From positions 15,035 through 30,116 of the forward strand of contig JABUUT010000024.1 in NCBI GenBank assembly GCA_021443045.1: DNA of 15,082 nucleotides, written 5' to 3'. Each line of letters opens with the position of its first letter. The first letter of the stretch is position 1. Below the pieces are notes generated by a model. The model was given only the letters and a program-made list of their open reading frames with translations. It was not told the origin of the DNA and did not search any database. Shown piece by piece: positions 7,385-14,631 of this stretch. This DNA comes from Fibrobacteraceae bacterium. GTDB taxonomy: Bacteria > Fibrobacterota > Fibrobacteria > Fibrobacterales > Fibrobacteraceae. The position numbers and the translations under genes were made by a program.

Positions 7385-9571
7385 TTACTTTTCTGTATTG
7401 ACCATGTAGCGATTCGTTTTGTTCTTCAAAACAAAGAGGCCTCTCTTGCCTGTAAGATTGCGAACCGCAGAAACAGCTTCTGTGGAAGCATTCAAATCAA
7501 CCTTACCCAAGAACGCGCCATTCATATCAAACACGGAATATACTCCAGTAACATGCCTCTGCAATGTTCCCATAGGCAAAACAGAAGTGGGTTCAACACC
7601 TATGGCAATCTTATCAATATTGACAAAGTCGCTGGTAATGTTCACCCGGAGAATGTGTTCGCCTTTGGTAAGAGGAGTAGTAAACTTGCCTGTAAAGTTT
7701 TTGTATACACTCCAATCTTCACCAGTTTGTGTTACTTCGATAACATTGGAAACATCCTTGCCGTCAACTTGTAACTGAAGCCCTGTAGTTTCGCTACCAG
7801 TAGCAGCCACCACAGTAAATTCAGAAACGCCATCTTCAGTAACATCAATGGTATATTCCAACCATTCGCCAGCATTGGTGTAACCCACGGCATATCCCTT
7901 GGAAGGATCGTTCTCGTCAATGGCCACAATATCTACACCATCTTCGCGATACACGCCGCCCTGATTTTCAGCATCAGCATCGGAGTAAGCCTTGTCACGA
8001 GTACCGTTAATGTCGTAGTTTTCCATTTCAACAATGCCAGGAATCTTAATGGCACCCTTGTATGGCGTTTGTGGTGTTGGAGGTGTGGAACCGCTGCCTT
8101 CAAAGCCCCAAGCCTTTATAGCCATGGTGGAATCTTGAGAGCCCTTGAACACCAGGAACAAGTAGTCTACAATGCCCGAAAGGTTGGAAACCTCGCACTT
8201 GTTTTCGGCAAAGCTGCTCTTGGAGCCGGTGTTCTTGAGGGTGCAAGTGCCGGCCAAATCGCCTGTGGCCGACTTTGTATGGATTTCGATTTTGTTGCCA
8301 TCAGCTGTACTTGCAGCTTCTACAGTGAAACCTGTAGCTGCGGTGCCAAAATCTACACCCGAAACACGAATCCAGGATTCCTTGGTAGAAAGGGGGAGCA
8401 ACAGATGCTCAGCCACCTTGCCCGGAGACCAGTTGGAACGGCTGCGGATACCCTTCTGCTTGGAACTGGTGAGGGCTGGGTACCAATCGTAGGGATCAAA
8501 ATTTTCAATCTGTTCCGGGCCTTCCTTGGTAAATGTGAGGCTGTTCATGGATCCGTCGGCAGCGTATGTAAATTCATCGATGCTTACGCTGCGGTGGTAT
8601 GCCGGGTTGGGGTTGGCCTGGCCATCTTCGGCAGGAATCTTTTCGATGCCGTCGTAACCGTTTGCAATGCGGCGGTCATGGTAAGCCACATACCAGCGGC
8701 CCTTGAATTCGGCAATGCCGTGATGGTTGTTGTTGTTGGCATTAATGTTCTGGCCGCCAATGTTGGGGTTACCCATGAAGATTCCCTTGTATTCGTAGGG
8801 GCCCATGGGGTTAGTTGCCATACCGTAGGCAATGCGCAAATCGGCCGTGCTGTAAGACAGGTAGTAATTGCCTTTGTACTTGTGTATATAAGAAGCTTCC
8901 ATAGCCTTGGGGCCGCCAATTTTCAAGGCGGTCTTCGAAGACACGTCAAAGCCCTTCATATCCTTGTTCAGCTTATAGATGTTAAAGATATTGTTGTTTC
9001 CATCAGATGCAGGGCGAGAGTCACTAGAGCCGCCACCAAAAGTAAAGTAGCCCTGACCGTCGTCGTCAAAATAGATTGCAGGGTCAAAGCACCAGCCAAT
9101 ATCGTCGCAGTTGGCAATGCCACCACCCCAGTTGTTAATCAACTTTTTATTGCCGCTAACTGGGTTTGTCCAGGGGCCAGCAATGCTGTCGGCACCAATA
9201 AGGCCAATGCCGCCGCCACCGCCATCGGGGAACACAATGTAGAGTCTTCCATCGTTGGGGTTCACGGCAATGCCGGAAGCCCAGATATCACTAATGCCAT
9301 CCACCTTGCGGGCATCGTAAATAATGCCAAAGTCAGTCCAGTTCTGCATATCCTTACTGCGGAAACCGTAGAGAACCTTGATTTCGTAGCCGGTAGCATT
9401 GCTAGGAGCAGGGTCATCGGAGTCAGTGATGATGTAGAAATATTCGTCATCAGCTGCGGCACCAGGGTCGGCCAAATAATGGTAAGTGGAAATGGGGTTG
9501 TAGGCAAAAGCCATAGAGCCCAATCCCAAAGAGGCTGTCAGTGCTAAAAAGCCTTTAAAAATCTGTTTCAT
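7385..9571 (-). CDS. Secreted GH43 arabinofuranosidase-like enzyme with two CBM6-type modules, tandem copy 1
   Basis: The protein is 728 residues when started at 9571. In-frame ATGs exist further upstream (9583, 9601), but the 9571 ATG has GGAG 6 nt before it (9578-9581) and gives a clean signal peptide (MKQIFKGFLALTASLGLGSMAFA). The GH43 domain (about 27-350) has D35 (YLADPG), D163 (CFDPAIY) and E225 (AMEASYIH), so all three catalytic acids are kept. A CBM6-like module (about 357-492), linker, canonical CBM6 (about 508-660; IVEMENYD, GEWLEYTIDV) and sorting-like module (about 675-728) follow. It differs from its tandem copy mostly between residues 124 and 225, within the catalytic propeller around the pKa modulator and leading to the acid, so substrate preference may have diverged. 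It is expected to act on arabinoxylan side chains outside the cell; the family is certain, the specificity is inference. Confidence 0.92.
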   Translation of the reverse strand: MKQIFKGFLALTASLGLGSMAFAYNPISTYHYLADPGAAADDEYFYIITDSDDPAPSNATGYEIKVLYGFRSKDMQNWTDFGIIYDARKVDGISDIWASGIAVNPNDGRLYIVFPDGGGGGIGLIGADSIAGPWTNPVSGNKKLINNWGGGIANCDDIGWCFDPAIYFDDDGQGYFTFGGGSSDSRPASDGNNNIFNIYKLNKDMKGFDVSSKTALKIGGPKAMEASYIHKYKGNYYLSYSTADLRIAYGMATNPMGPYEYKGIFMGNPNIGGQNINANNNNHHGIAEFKGRWYVAYHDRRIANGYDGIEKIPAEDGQANPNPAYHRSVSIDEFTYAADGSMNSLTFTKEGPEQIENFDPYDWYPALTSSKQKGIRSRSNWSPGKVAEHLLLPLSTKESWIRVSGVDFGTAATGFTVEAASTADGNKIEIHTKSATGDLAGTCTLKNTGSKSSFAENKCEVSNLSGIVDYLFLVFKGSQDSTMAIKAWGFEGSGSTPPTPQTPYKGAIKIPGIVEMENYDINGTRDKAYSDADAENQGGVYREDGVDIVAIDENDPSKGYAVGYTNAGEWLEYTIDVTEDGVSEFTVVAATGSETTGLQLQVDGKDVSNVIEVTQTGEDWSVYKNFTGKFTTPLTKGEHILRVNITSDFVNIDKIAIGVEPTSVLPMGTLQRHVTGVYSVFDMNGAFLGKVDLNASTEAVSAVRNLTGKRGLFVLKNKTNRYMVNTEK

Positions 9572-9619
9572 ATTACACTCCATAAGAGAATTTAGTAACA
9601 CGTAAAATTCCCATACTAT

Positions 9620-9683
9620 ATTTTACCTTTATTACAAATTGAAATACTACACCTTAAAGCATTCTTCATTGATAAATTGACAA
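9620..9683 (-). promoter_or_regulatory. Shared-motif promoter, site C, upstream of the GH43 gene starting at 9571
   Basis: Read leftward, TTGTCAATTTATCAA (9683-9669), followed by TGAAGAATG, is a weaker match to the shared motif, but it aligns with site A over about 28 bp. The -10-like TAAAAT (9625-9620), preceded by GG, begins 58 nt after the first motif base and is the best sigma70-type -10 of the six. The predicted leader is about 42 nt. Confidence 0.55.
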
Positions 9684-9705
9684 TGGCATTTTGATATGTC
9701 CATAA

Positions 9706-9737
9706 AAGAAAAACCTCCCGAAAACTGGGGAGGTTTT
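9706..9737 (-). terminator. Intrinsic terminator after the GH43 gene ending at 9765
   Basis: Perfect 10-bp arms AAAACCTCCC (9710-9719) and GGGAGGTTTT (9728-9737) enclose an 8-nt loop. Read leftward the stem runs into a T-rich stretch. It begins about 27 nt past the stop codon. It is unrelated in sequence to the terminators at 4972, 7324 and 12156 and lacks the 3' cassette. Confidence 0.82.
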
Positions 9738-9764
9738 AAAATTTTTTGATGCAGTCGTCAAAAT

Positions 9765-12035
9765 TTATCTGGTGGAGTTGACTATCATCTTTTGAGAACC
9801 ATTAATTTTCTTAAGCAAATACATGCCCTTAGCAAAACCTGCAGCGTTCAGAGCCTGAACCGCACCAGTGCCACTCACATGTACAGAACCCATCTGGTGT
9901 CCCTGCAAATCAAATACATGATAATCGGCACCGTCTAAATTGAAGCGAAGCCCAGACAGTTTACCAATAGACAAGGAAGTATCCTCAGCCGAGGAGTAGG
10001 TCGGGACCGTAGTTGCGACCCCGAGAGGATTGTCATCTGCAGCATCCTTGCCTTCGACAAAGTTGATGTAATCGATGTCCATCCAGTCACCAGTTACGGT
10101 AAAGCGTAAAATATGTTTACCAGCAGGTAGGGTAACATTGGCAGAAACCTTATTGTATTCGTCGTAGTTTTCTTCGCCGGCAGCAGCTGCAGGAACCGCG
10201 ATGGATGCAGTAATGTCTTCCCCATCCAAAGACATCTTAAAGCTAGAAGTACTATTGGCGGAAGCTACAGCGGCATACATGGTGTAATCACCAGCCTTGG
10301 CTATGTTCACGGTGTATTCCAGCCATTCGTCAACCTGGTTATAGCCAACCACCACACGGTTGTTAGACTTGGCATACAAATCTACAGAAGGGGCGTCTTC
10401 CTTACGGTAGTCGCTGTCGCCATGGTTTTCAGAATCGCTGTCATAGTAGGAATCGTTACCGGCGCCGTATCCGGGAACATCAAAGTCTTCCATCTGGATT
10501 AGGCCAGGAATATTCCATGGTGTGCCCTTGTACGGGGTCTGAGGTTCAGGTTCCCGCTTGGTACCCTGGAATTCCCATTCCAAAATACCCATGGTGGAGT
10601 CTTTGGAGCCTTTGAACACGAAGAACAGCTGTTCTACAACGCCAGTGAGACCTGTCAGTTCGCAATCGTTGTCGGTGTAAGCCTGCCAGCCACTGGTCTT
10701 TGCCAATTCGCAAGTACCAGCCAAGGTTCCAGTTTCGCTGCCTGTACGAATTTCAATCTTATTGCCGTCGCCAACGTTTGCAGCCTTAATGCGAAGATTC
10801 TGGGCACCATTGCCAAAATCCACGCCAGAGACGCGAATCCAAGAGGTTTTTGTGGCAAGAGGGGTAAGCACATGCTTTACAGCCTCGCCCTTAGTCCAGT
10901 CGGTACGGCTACGGATGTTGCGCTGTTTGGAACTGGTGAGAGCCTTGTAAGTTCTGTAGGGGTCAAAGTTCTTGATTTGCTTGGGGCCTTCACGAGTGAA
11001 GGTAAGCTTGTTCATCTTGTCGCCGTTCCATGTGAGCTCATCAATGGAAACACTTCTGTGGTTTTCCTTGTTGGGGTTGGGAGTGCACTGGCCAGACTGG
11101 GTGCAGGAACTAGGATGTTCATCAGCAGTCACCAATCGACGGTCATGATAGACTGCATACCACTTGCCCTTGAACTCGGCAAAACCCTGGTGGTTGTTGC
11201 CCCCTTCGTTATGGGCATCAGGCACCGAGGAAATACCAGGAATCACGGTACCCACAAAGTCGTAGGGACCCATGATGTTCTTGGACATACCATAGTCAAT
11301 TACCTGGGGCTGCGTGTTGAAACTCAAATAATAGGTGTCGTTCTTCTTGTGAATGTAAGGAGCTTCGAAAGAACCTGGAGCAGAGATTCTCTTCAGAGAA
11401 TTCTTGTCGATGGTAATCTTACCGTTAACATCGCTAAATTTGACAATATCCAAATTATTGCCGTAGGGGCGGTTATTATTTTGGCCACCACCAAAGATCA
11501 CGTAGCCAGTACCATCTTCTTCAATGAAAATGCCTGGGTCAAAACAGTGAGCAATATCATCGCAGCCACCAATCACACTGGAACCATAGTGGGCTGCAAT
11601 ATATTCCACGCCGTGAGTTTCCTTGACGGGGTCACGGTAAGGGCCTGCAATATTGTCGGCAGAAATCATACCCACGCCACTGGCACCATTGGGGTAAACA
11701 ATGTAAATGCGCCCCTTGTGAACCGCAATTCCCGAAGCCCAGGTGTTGTTGGGGTAAGTATCGAACTCACGCTTGGAGCGAAAAACCATGCCATGGTCAG
11801 TCCAGTTTTTCATGTCTTCGGACGAGAAAGCCTGAAGACCCACAATATCATAATTGTAATTTTCCTGGGGAGAATAGTCATCTACGTCAGTTAAAACATA
11901 GAACGTATCCCCATCAGAGGCCGCAGAAGGGTCTGCCAGATAATGGTAAGTGGAAAGCGGATTATCCGCCATAGCGGCACCAGCAAAAGCAAGGCTAAAT
12001 GCCGCAATTTTCTTCATGTTCTTACAATATACCAT
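9765..12035 (-). CDS. Secreted GH43 arabinofuranosidase-like enzyme with two CBM6-type modules, divergent third paralogue
   Basis: Three in-frame ATGs lie close together (12041, 12035, 12017). AGGAG at 12042-12046 sits 6 nt before 12035, touches 12041 and is 24 nt from 12017, so 12035 is chosen, giving 756 residues. The signal peptide is about residues 1-23 (MVYCKNMKKIAAFSLAFAGAAMA). The GH43 domain has D35 (YLADPS), D166 (CFDPGIF) and E224 (SFEAPYIH). A CBM6-like module covers about 356-490 (WIRVSGVDFGNGA), a canonical CBM6 about 506-660 (IQMEDFD, DEWLEYTVNI), then a linker of about 40 residues longer than in the paralogues, and the sorting-like module about 702-756 (YHVFDLQGHQMGSV to GMYLLKKINGSQKM). 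The domain order matches the two tandem copies, but the sequence has diverged clearly over the full length. Expected role: removal of arabinose substituents from xylan outside the cell (inference from family and architecture). Confidence 0.92.
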   Translation of the reverse strand: MVYCKNMKKIAAFSLAFAGAAMADNPLSTYHYLADPSAASDGDTFYVLTDVDDYSPQENYNYDIVGLQAFSSEDMKNWTDHGMVFRSKREFDTYPNNTWASGIAVHKGRIYIVYPNGASGVGMISADNIAGPYRDPVKETHGVEYIAAHYGSSVIGGCDDIAHCFDPGIFIEEDGTGYVIFGGGQNNNRPYGNNLDIVKFSDVNGKITIDKNSLKRISAPGSFEAPYIHKKNDTYYLSFNTQPQVIDYGMSKNIMGPYDFVGTVIPGISSVPDAHNEGGNNHQGFAEFKGKWYAVYHDRRLVTADEHPSSCTQSGQCTPNPNKENHRSVSIDELTWNGDKMNKLTFTREGPKQIKNFDPYRTYKALTSSKQRNIRSRTDWTKGEAVKHVLTPLATKTSWIRVSGVDFGNGAQNLRIKAANVGDGNKIEIRTGSETGTLAGTCELAKTSGWQAYTDNDCELTGLTGVVEQLFFVFKGSKDSTMGILEWEFQGTKREPEPQTPYKGTPWNIPGLIQMEDFDVPGYGAGNDSYYDSDSENHGDSDYRKEDAPSVDLYAKSNNRVVVGYNQVDEWLEYTVNIAKAGDYTMYAAVASANSTSSFKMSLDGEDITASIAVPAAAAGEENYDEYNKVSANVTLPAGKHILRFTVTGDWMDIDYINFVEGKDAADDNPLGVATTVPTYSSAEDTSLSIGKLSGLRFNLDGADYHVFDLQGHQMGSVHVSGTGAVQALNAAGFAKGMYLLKKINGSQKMIVNSTR

Positions 12036-12071
12036 ACACATCTCCTATGGAATAACATCCCATTTTCTTGA

Positions 12072-12134
12072 AAAATACCCCAAAATTCAAAAAAAAACAT
12101 TTTTTTTTCATGTCCATTATGGATAAAAAGTCCA
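12072..12134 (-). promoter_or_regulatory. Shared-motif promoter, site D, upstream of the GH43 gene starting at 12035
   Basis: Read leftward, TGGACTTTTTATCCA (12134-12120), followed by T, is the motif. The -10-like TATTTT (12077-12072), preceded by GGGG, begins 57 nt after the first motif base. A second TGTCCA half-site lies at 12111-12116, forming the inverted repeat TCCATTATGGA. The predicted leader is about 30 nt. Confidence 0.6.
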
Positions 12135-12155
12135 TAGGAAGGTCCTCAAAAAGCT

Positions 12156-12184
12156 AAAAAGCCCTCCCGATTGCTCGGGAAGGC
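12156..12184 (-). terminator. Intrinsic terminator with no clear gene directly before it
   Basis: Arms 12161-12170 (GCCCTCCCGA) and 12175-12184 (TCGGGAAGGC) form a 10-bp stem with one wobble around TTGC, followed leftward by TTTTT (12156-12160). It strongly resembles the terminator at 4972-5003, including the loop. The nearest stop codon upstream is that of the lipoprotein gene, about 230 bp away, with promoter site E in between. Confidence 0.82.
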
Positions 12185-12190
12185 TTGTTA

Positions 12191-12211
12191 GTTGGAGTGT
12201 GTTTAGGATTA
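12191..12211 (-). repeat. Conserved 3'-end cassette, copy 3 (orphan)
   Basis: The plus-strand sequence begins GTTGGAGTGTGTTTAGGATT, the same element that follows the stop codons of the two tandem GH43 genes (5004-5023, 7354-7372). Here no gene of that type precedes it. Confidence 0.6.
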
Positions 12212-12343
12212 AAAGGCTAAAAAACATTCATGAATTGACACAGCAAGGCCAAAGGCCAAGACATGCAGCTTAAGGAAAAATTTTCTGGGAAACCCACATT
12301 ACCAAACCCCTTTCAAAGGAAAGTACATTTTACACCGAATACA

Positions 12344-12367
12344 AAAATACCCCTTTTTAAAGGGATA
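12344..12367 (-). terminator. Possible terminator of the regulator-lipoprotein operon, overlapping the -10 of site E
   Basis: A 6-bp stem CCCTTT/AAAGGG (12351-12356 and 12359-12364), extended imperfectly to 12348-12367, is followed leftward by TATTTTTG. It would be a weak terminator 46 nt after the lipoprotein stop. The same bases make up the GGGGTATTTT promoter element, so one of the two readings may be wrong. Confidence 0.35.
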
Positions 12368-12406
12368 TTCCAAGTTGTAATAAATGTTCTATGGATAAAA
12401 TGTCAA
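12344..12406 (-). promoter_or_regulatory. Shared-motif promoter, site E (orphan)
   Basis: Read leftward, TTGACATTTTATCCA (12406-12392), followed by TAGAACAT, is close to site A (TATCCATnGAACAT in common). The -10-like TATTTT (12349-12344), preceded by GGGG, begins 57 nt after the first motif base. The motif starts 7 nt beyond the lipoprotein stop codon, and no protein gene follows within 300 bp. Confidence 0.5.
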
Positions 12407-12412
12407 CGAGAC

Positions 12413-13735
12413 TTACTCATCATCATCATTGTTCTTGCGGGCTTCGATAAAAATTTTCTTGTTCACTCCGTAGATTACAATATCATCTATCCAGAATTCA
12501 TGTTCCTCACCCAAGCCTCCATCACCAACAGTGCCAAACACGGTAATGTTGGTAACCCGAGTCTTTACAGAATCCCAGCCAATGTTTCCACCATTTTTAT
12601 CTTCAGCCGAAATAAAGCTATCTACAGGAACCACATAGCGGGTCCACACGGAAGCTAGCTGGATATGCCTCCAAGCCTTGCCGCTGGAATCCCTGGATAC
12701 GCTATCTACCATGGCTCCGTCCTTAACGCCTTCGCCTTCAATGTAGTCAAAGGAAATAGATACCGCACCTTCGCCCTTGGCGTAGAAGGCCACGGAGTCC
12801 ATGTCGCTCAAATCCAAAATGCCACCCAAATAACTGCCGATGCCAGTCCAGGTATAGAGGGAATCGCTACTATAGACCACATGGGCTACGGCTCCTTCAC
12901 GATCTTCCATTTCAACGGTTTCCATCACAGGAACTTCAGCGTAACGAGAATGAGTCTTGTACCATTTATCAACGCCAATTTCAAAATCTTCAAGAATATA
13001 GATAAGCGAATCGGGATCAGGAGGCAGTTCTATTGGAATATTTACGCTTTCATTCTTGCCAGAGGAAATTTTGTGGGTAAGGGTTCCAGAGAAGGAACTG
13101 TCTTCGGACACATACCTGGCTAGGAACAGGAACTCTCCTTCGGGCAGCGAGGTAAACACAAACTTTCCGTTTTCATCTACATCGGCAGAATATTCGAAGC
13201 CAACTACATAAACCTTAATTTTTGCTCCATCGGGAATGGAATCCACATTAAAGGAGATTTGACCAGAAGCAGCGCCAGGCTCGGAAAGTTTCATTGTAAT
13301 GGAGTCTACAACACCGTCTTGCGTAGGCTGCTCGTGGTTGAATAAAACTGCGGCCTTATAAGATTCGCCCTGAGCTTCCACTGTGTACTTACTGTTGTAG
13401 CTAAGGTCTTTAATAACAATGCGGCCTTCATCGTCAGTGTACTCCGTAACGCCATAGGTAGAGTTTTCGCTGTTAACCCAAATGGTATCACAGAAAGACT
13501 CTGTATCGCTCAGGTAGGAACATTGCGTAGTGAACTTGACGGGGTTGCCAACAAGATAATCGCTGGGACGAACAAGCACCTTGGTACGGGCAGCAGGAGT
13601 GCCGTCGGACTTGAGGACCTGGACAGCCACAGAATTTTCGGTTTCGAGAGAGGAACCGGCGACCTCAGTGGAACACGCCACAAAGGCAGAAGCCCATGCT
13701 GCAAAAATTCCTAATGTCCACACCCTATAGTTCAT
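12413..13735 (-). CDS. Surface or envelope lipoprotein with Ig-like repeats and a CBM11-like jelly-roll domain
   Basis: The 440-residue protein starts at 13735, where GAGAGG lies 7 nt upstream; an in-frame ATG at 13756 has no such support. The lipoprotein signal ends in AFVAC with Cys21. Residues about 35-125 and 157-205 look like carboxypeptidase-regulatory or Ig-like beta modules (SDGTPAARTKVLVRPSDYL, DDEGRIVIKDL; then DENGKFVFTSLPEGEF). Residues about 245-424 resemble a CBM11-type or related galactose-binding-like jelly roll (YILEDFEIGVDKWY at the start, FWIDDIVIYG at the end). No catalytic motif is seen, and the tail is acidic (NNDDDE). It follows the regulator gene by 29 bp with no terminator between, so the two are probably cotranscribed. 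A sensory or polysaccharide-binding role tied to that regulator is inference. The family is not one I can name. Confidence 0.85.
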   Translation of the reverse strand: MNYRVWTLGIFAAWASAFVACSTEVAGSSLETENSVAVQVLKSDGTPAARTKVLVRPSDYLVGNPVKFTTQCSYLSDTESFCDTIWVNSENSTYGVTEYTDDEGRIVIKDLSYNSKYTVEAQGESYKAAVLFNHEQPTQDGVVDSITMKLSEPGAASGQISFNVDSIPDGAKIKVYVVGFEYSADVDENGKFVFTSLPEGEFLFLARYVSEDSSFSGTLTHKISSGKNESVNIPIELPPDPDSLIYILEDFEIGVDKWYKTHSRYAEVPVMETVEMEDREGAVAHVVYSSDSLYTWTGIGSYLGGILDLSDMDSVAFYAKGEGAVSISFDYIEGEGVKDGAMVDSVSRDSSGKAWRHIQLASVWTRYVVPVDSFISAEDKNGGNIGWDSVKTRVTNITVFGTVGDGGLGEEHEFWIDDIVIYGVNKKIFIEARKNNDDDE

Positions 13736-13764
13736 ACAAGACCTCTCGACAATCAACCTTTAAA

Positions 13765-14625
13765 TTATCCTTTTTGCTCCTCTTTGTTCTGTAAAATAAA
13801 TTTTTCGCCTCGATTGAGTGCAGCCACCGGATAAAAAGCCATAGACATTTGCATCACTTTATCTGGTTTTTTACATTCATCAACCCTCTTCTGAACCAAT
13901 CTTCTAAATTCACGAAGCATGTCGCCCAAATCGTTGAAACATTCTTCGTCTACAGAAAGGGTTAGAGTCGAAATATTACGTTCTGAAACTGGTATGTTAT
14001 CTAGGGCATCGCTGGCCAGCGCCAAAACCTGACGCTGGAAATTGCGCACAGCCTGAACCTTTTCGGGACCACCTACGGTGAGGTGGGCATCGGAAAGTTT
14101 AAGCTTACCGGAAGCCTGTTTTTTAACCAACCCCACTTCCTTGAGAACTTCAATAGCTTCGGCAGCCTGTTCTTCAGTAATGGGAGGGCAAATATCCTTG
14201 GCAATCTGCTTTATATTAACAACGCCACCATTAAGATCCAAGTAGGCGCGTACGGCAGGAATCCACCAGTTTTCGAGAACCTTGAGTTCTGCAGCTTCCA
14301 AAGTGTGGCGGTCTACGTCACGAAGGGCCAGGGCCTTGGCCATGATTTCTTCACGTTTATTTTTGTCTTTGGTAACACCAGCAGAGTATAAAAGATCAAA
14401 GTATTCTGCCTGACGACCGGAAAGGTCTAAAAGTTCCTTGGCAACTGGCAAAGCATGTGCTGGCAGGTGTTGCTTTTTTTGAAGCACGCGGTAAAGGTAG
14501 CTGGAGTCGAGCCCCAACTTATCACCCATCATTCTATAGGAGTAAAACGGCATCTCTTGCTTGCGACGCTCGTAGTAGTCCTTAAGATAATCGCGATAGT
14601 CCGCTATGTCAGAAAAATTAACCAT
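13765..14625 (-). CDS. TIGR02147/DUF4423 family putative transcriptional regulator
   Basis: The protein is 286 residues when started at 14625 (MVNFSDIADYRDYLKDYYERRK), the usual start of this family. An in-frame ATG at 14673 would add 16 hydrophobic residues and is not favoured. Residues about 25-70 contain an XRE-like helix-turn-helix (MMGDKLGLDSSYLYRVLQKK, then a family-typical SGRQAEYFDLLY). Residues about 95-260 fit the DUF4423 part (ENWWIPAVRAYLDLNGG, a winged-helix-like AEAIEVLKEVGLVKK, and TLSVDEECFNDL). The family forms a large paralogous set in Fibrobacter; DNA binding is expected but largely untested as far as I know. No signal peptide is present with this start, so it should be cytoplasmic. 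Its promoter carries the near-perfect palindromic copy of the motif found before all four GH43 genes, which suggests autoregulation and control of the locus. The predicted transcription start coincides with the ATG, so the mRNA may be leaderless; only a weak AGGT precedes the start. Confidence 0.88.
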   Translation of the reverse strand: MVNFSDIADYRDYLKDYYERRKQEMPFYSYRMMGDKLGLDSSYLYRVLQKKQHLPAHALPVAKELLDLSGRQAEYFDLLYSAGVTKDKNKREEIMAKALALRDVDRHTLEAAELKVLENWWIPAVRAYLDLNGGVVNIKQIAKDICPPITEEQAAEAIEVLKEVGLVKKQASGKLKLSDAHLTVGGPEKVQAVRNFQRQVLALASDALDNIPVSERNISTLTLSVDEECFNDLGDMLREFRRLVQKRVDECKKPDKVMQMSMAFYPVAALNRGEKFILQNKEEQKG

Positions 14626-14631
14626 ACCTAT

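Larger units (their letters stand above)
5028..9571 (-). repeat. Tandem gene duplication: two GH43-CBM6 paralogues
   Basis: The proteins at 5028-7217 (729 residues) and 7385-9571 (728 residues) align almost without gaps at both ends. By eye, the first 100 mature residues differ at about 10 positions and the CBM6 region of 160 residues at about 23, while residues about 124-225 are only roughly 45% identical. The gene ending at 9765 is a more distant third member of the same architecture. Confidence 0.85.
12156..12337 (-). ncRNA. Candidate short transcript of about 180 nt, or scar of a deleted GH43 gene
   Basis: Site E predicts transcription starting near 12337, and the intrinsic terminator ends near 12156, defining a transcript of about 180 nt with no convincing reading frame. 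It could be a small RNA belonging to the same regulon. Because its 3' end carries the same cassette and terminator type as two GH43 genes and its 5' end the same promoter type, it could equally be what remains after deletion of a GH43 coding region. I see no remnant of GH43 coding sequence inside. The two explanations cannot be separated from sequence alone. Confidence 0.3.
12036..12412. other. 377-bp intergenic region with two shared-motif promoters, a terminator and an orphan transcript candidate
   Basis: From right to left the gap holds promoter site E (12406-12344), a gene-free stretch, a copy of the 3' cassette (12211-12191), an intrinsic terminator (12184-12156), and promoter site D for the next GH43 gene (12134-12072). 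The only small frames read leftward are of 9 and 15 codons (for example MSWPLALLCQFMNVF starting at 12264), neither with a convincing ribosome binding site. Confidence 0.7.

Noticed and set aside
12220..12264. Fifteen-codon frame MSWPLALLCQFMNVF as a small protein in the orphan transcript
   Set aside because: It is very short, has no clear ribosome binding site and no supporting homologue visible; chance frames of this size are common.
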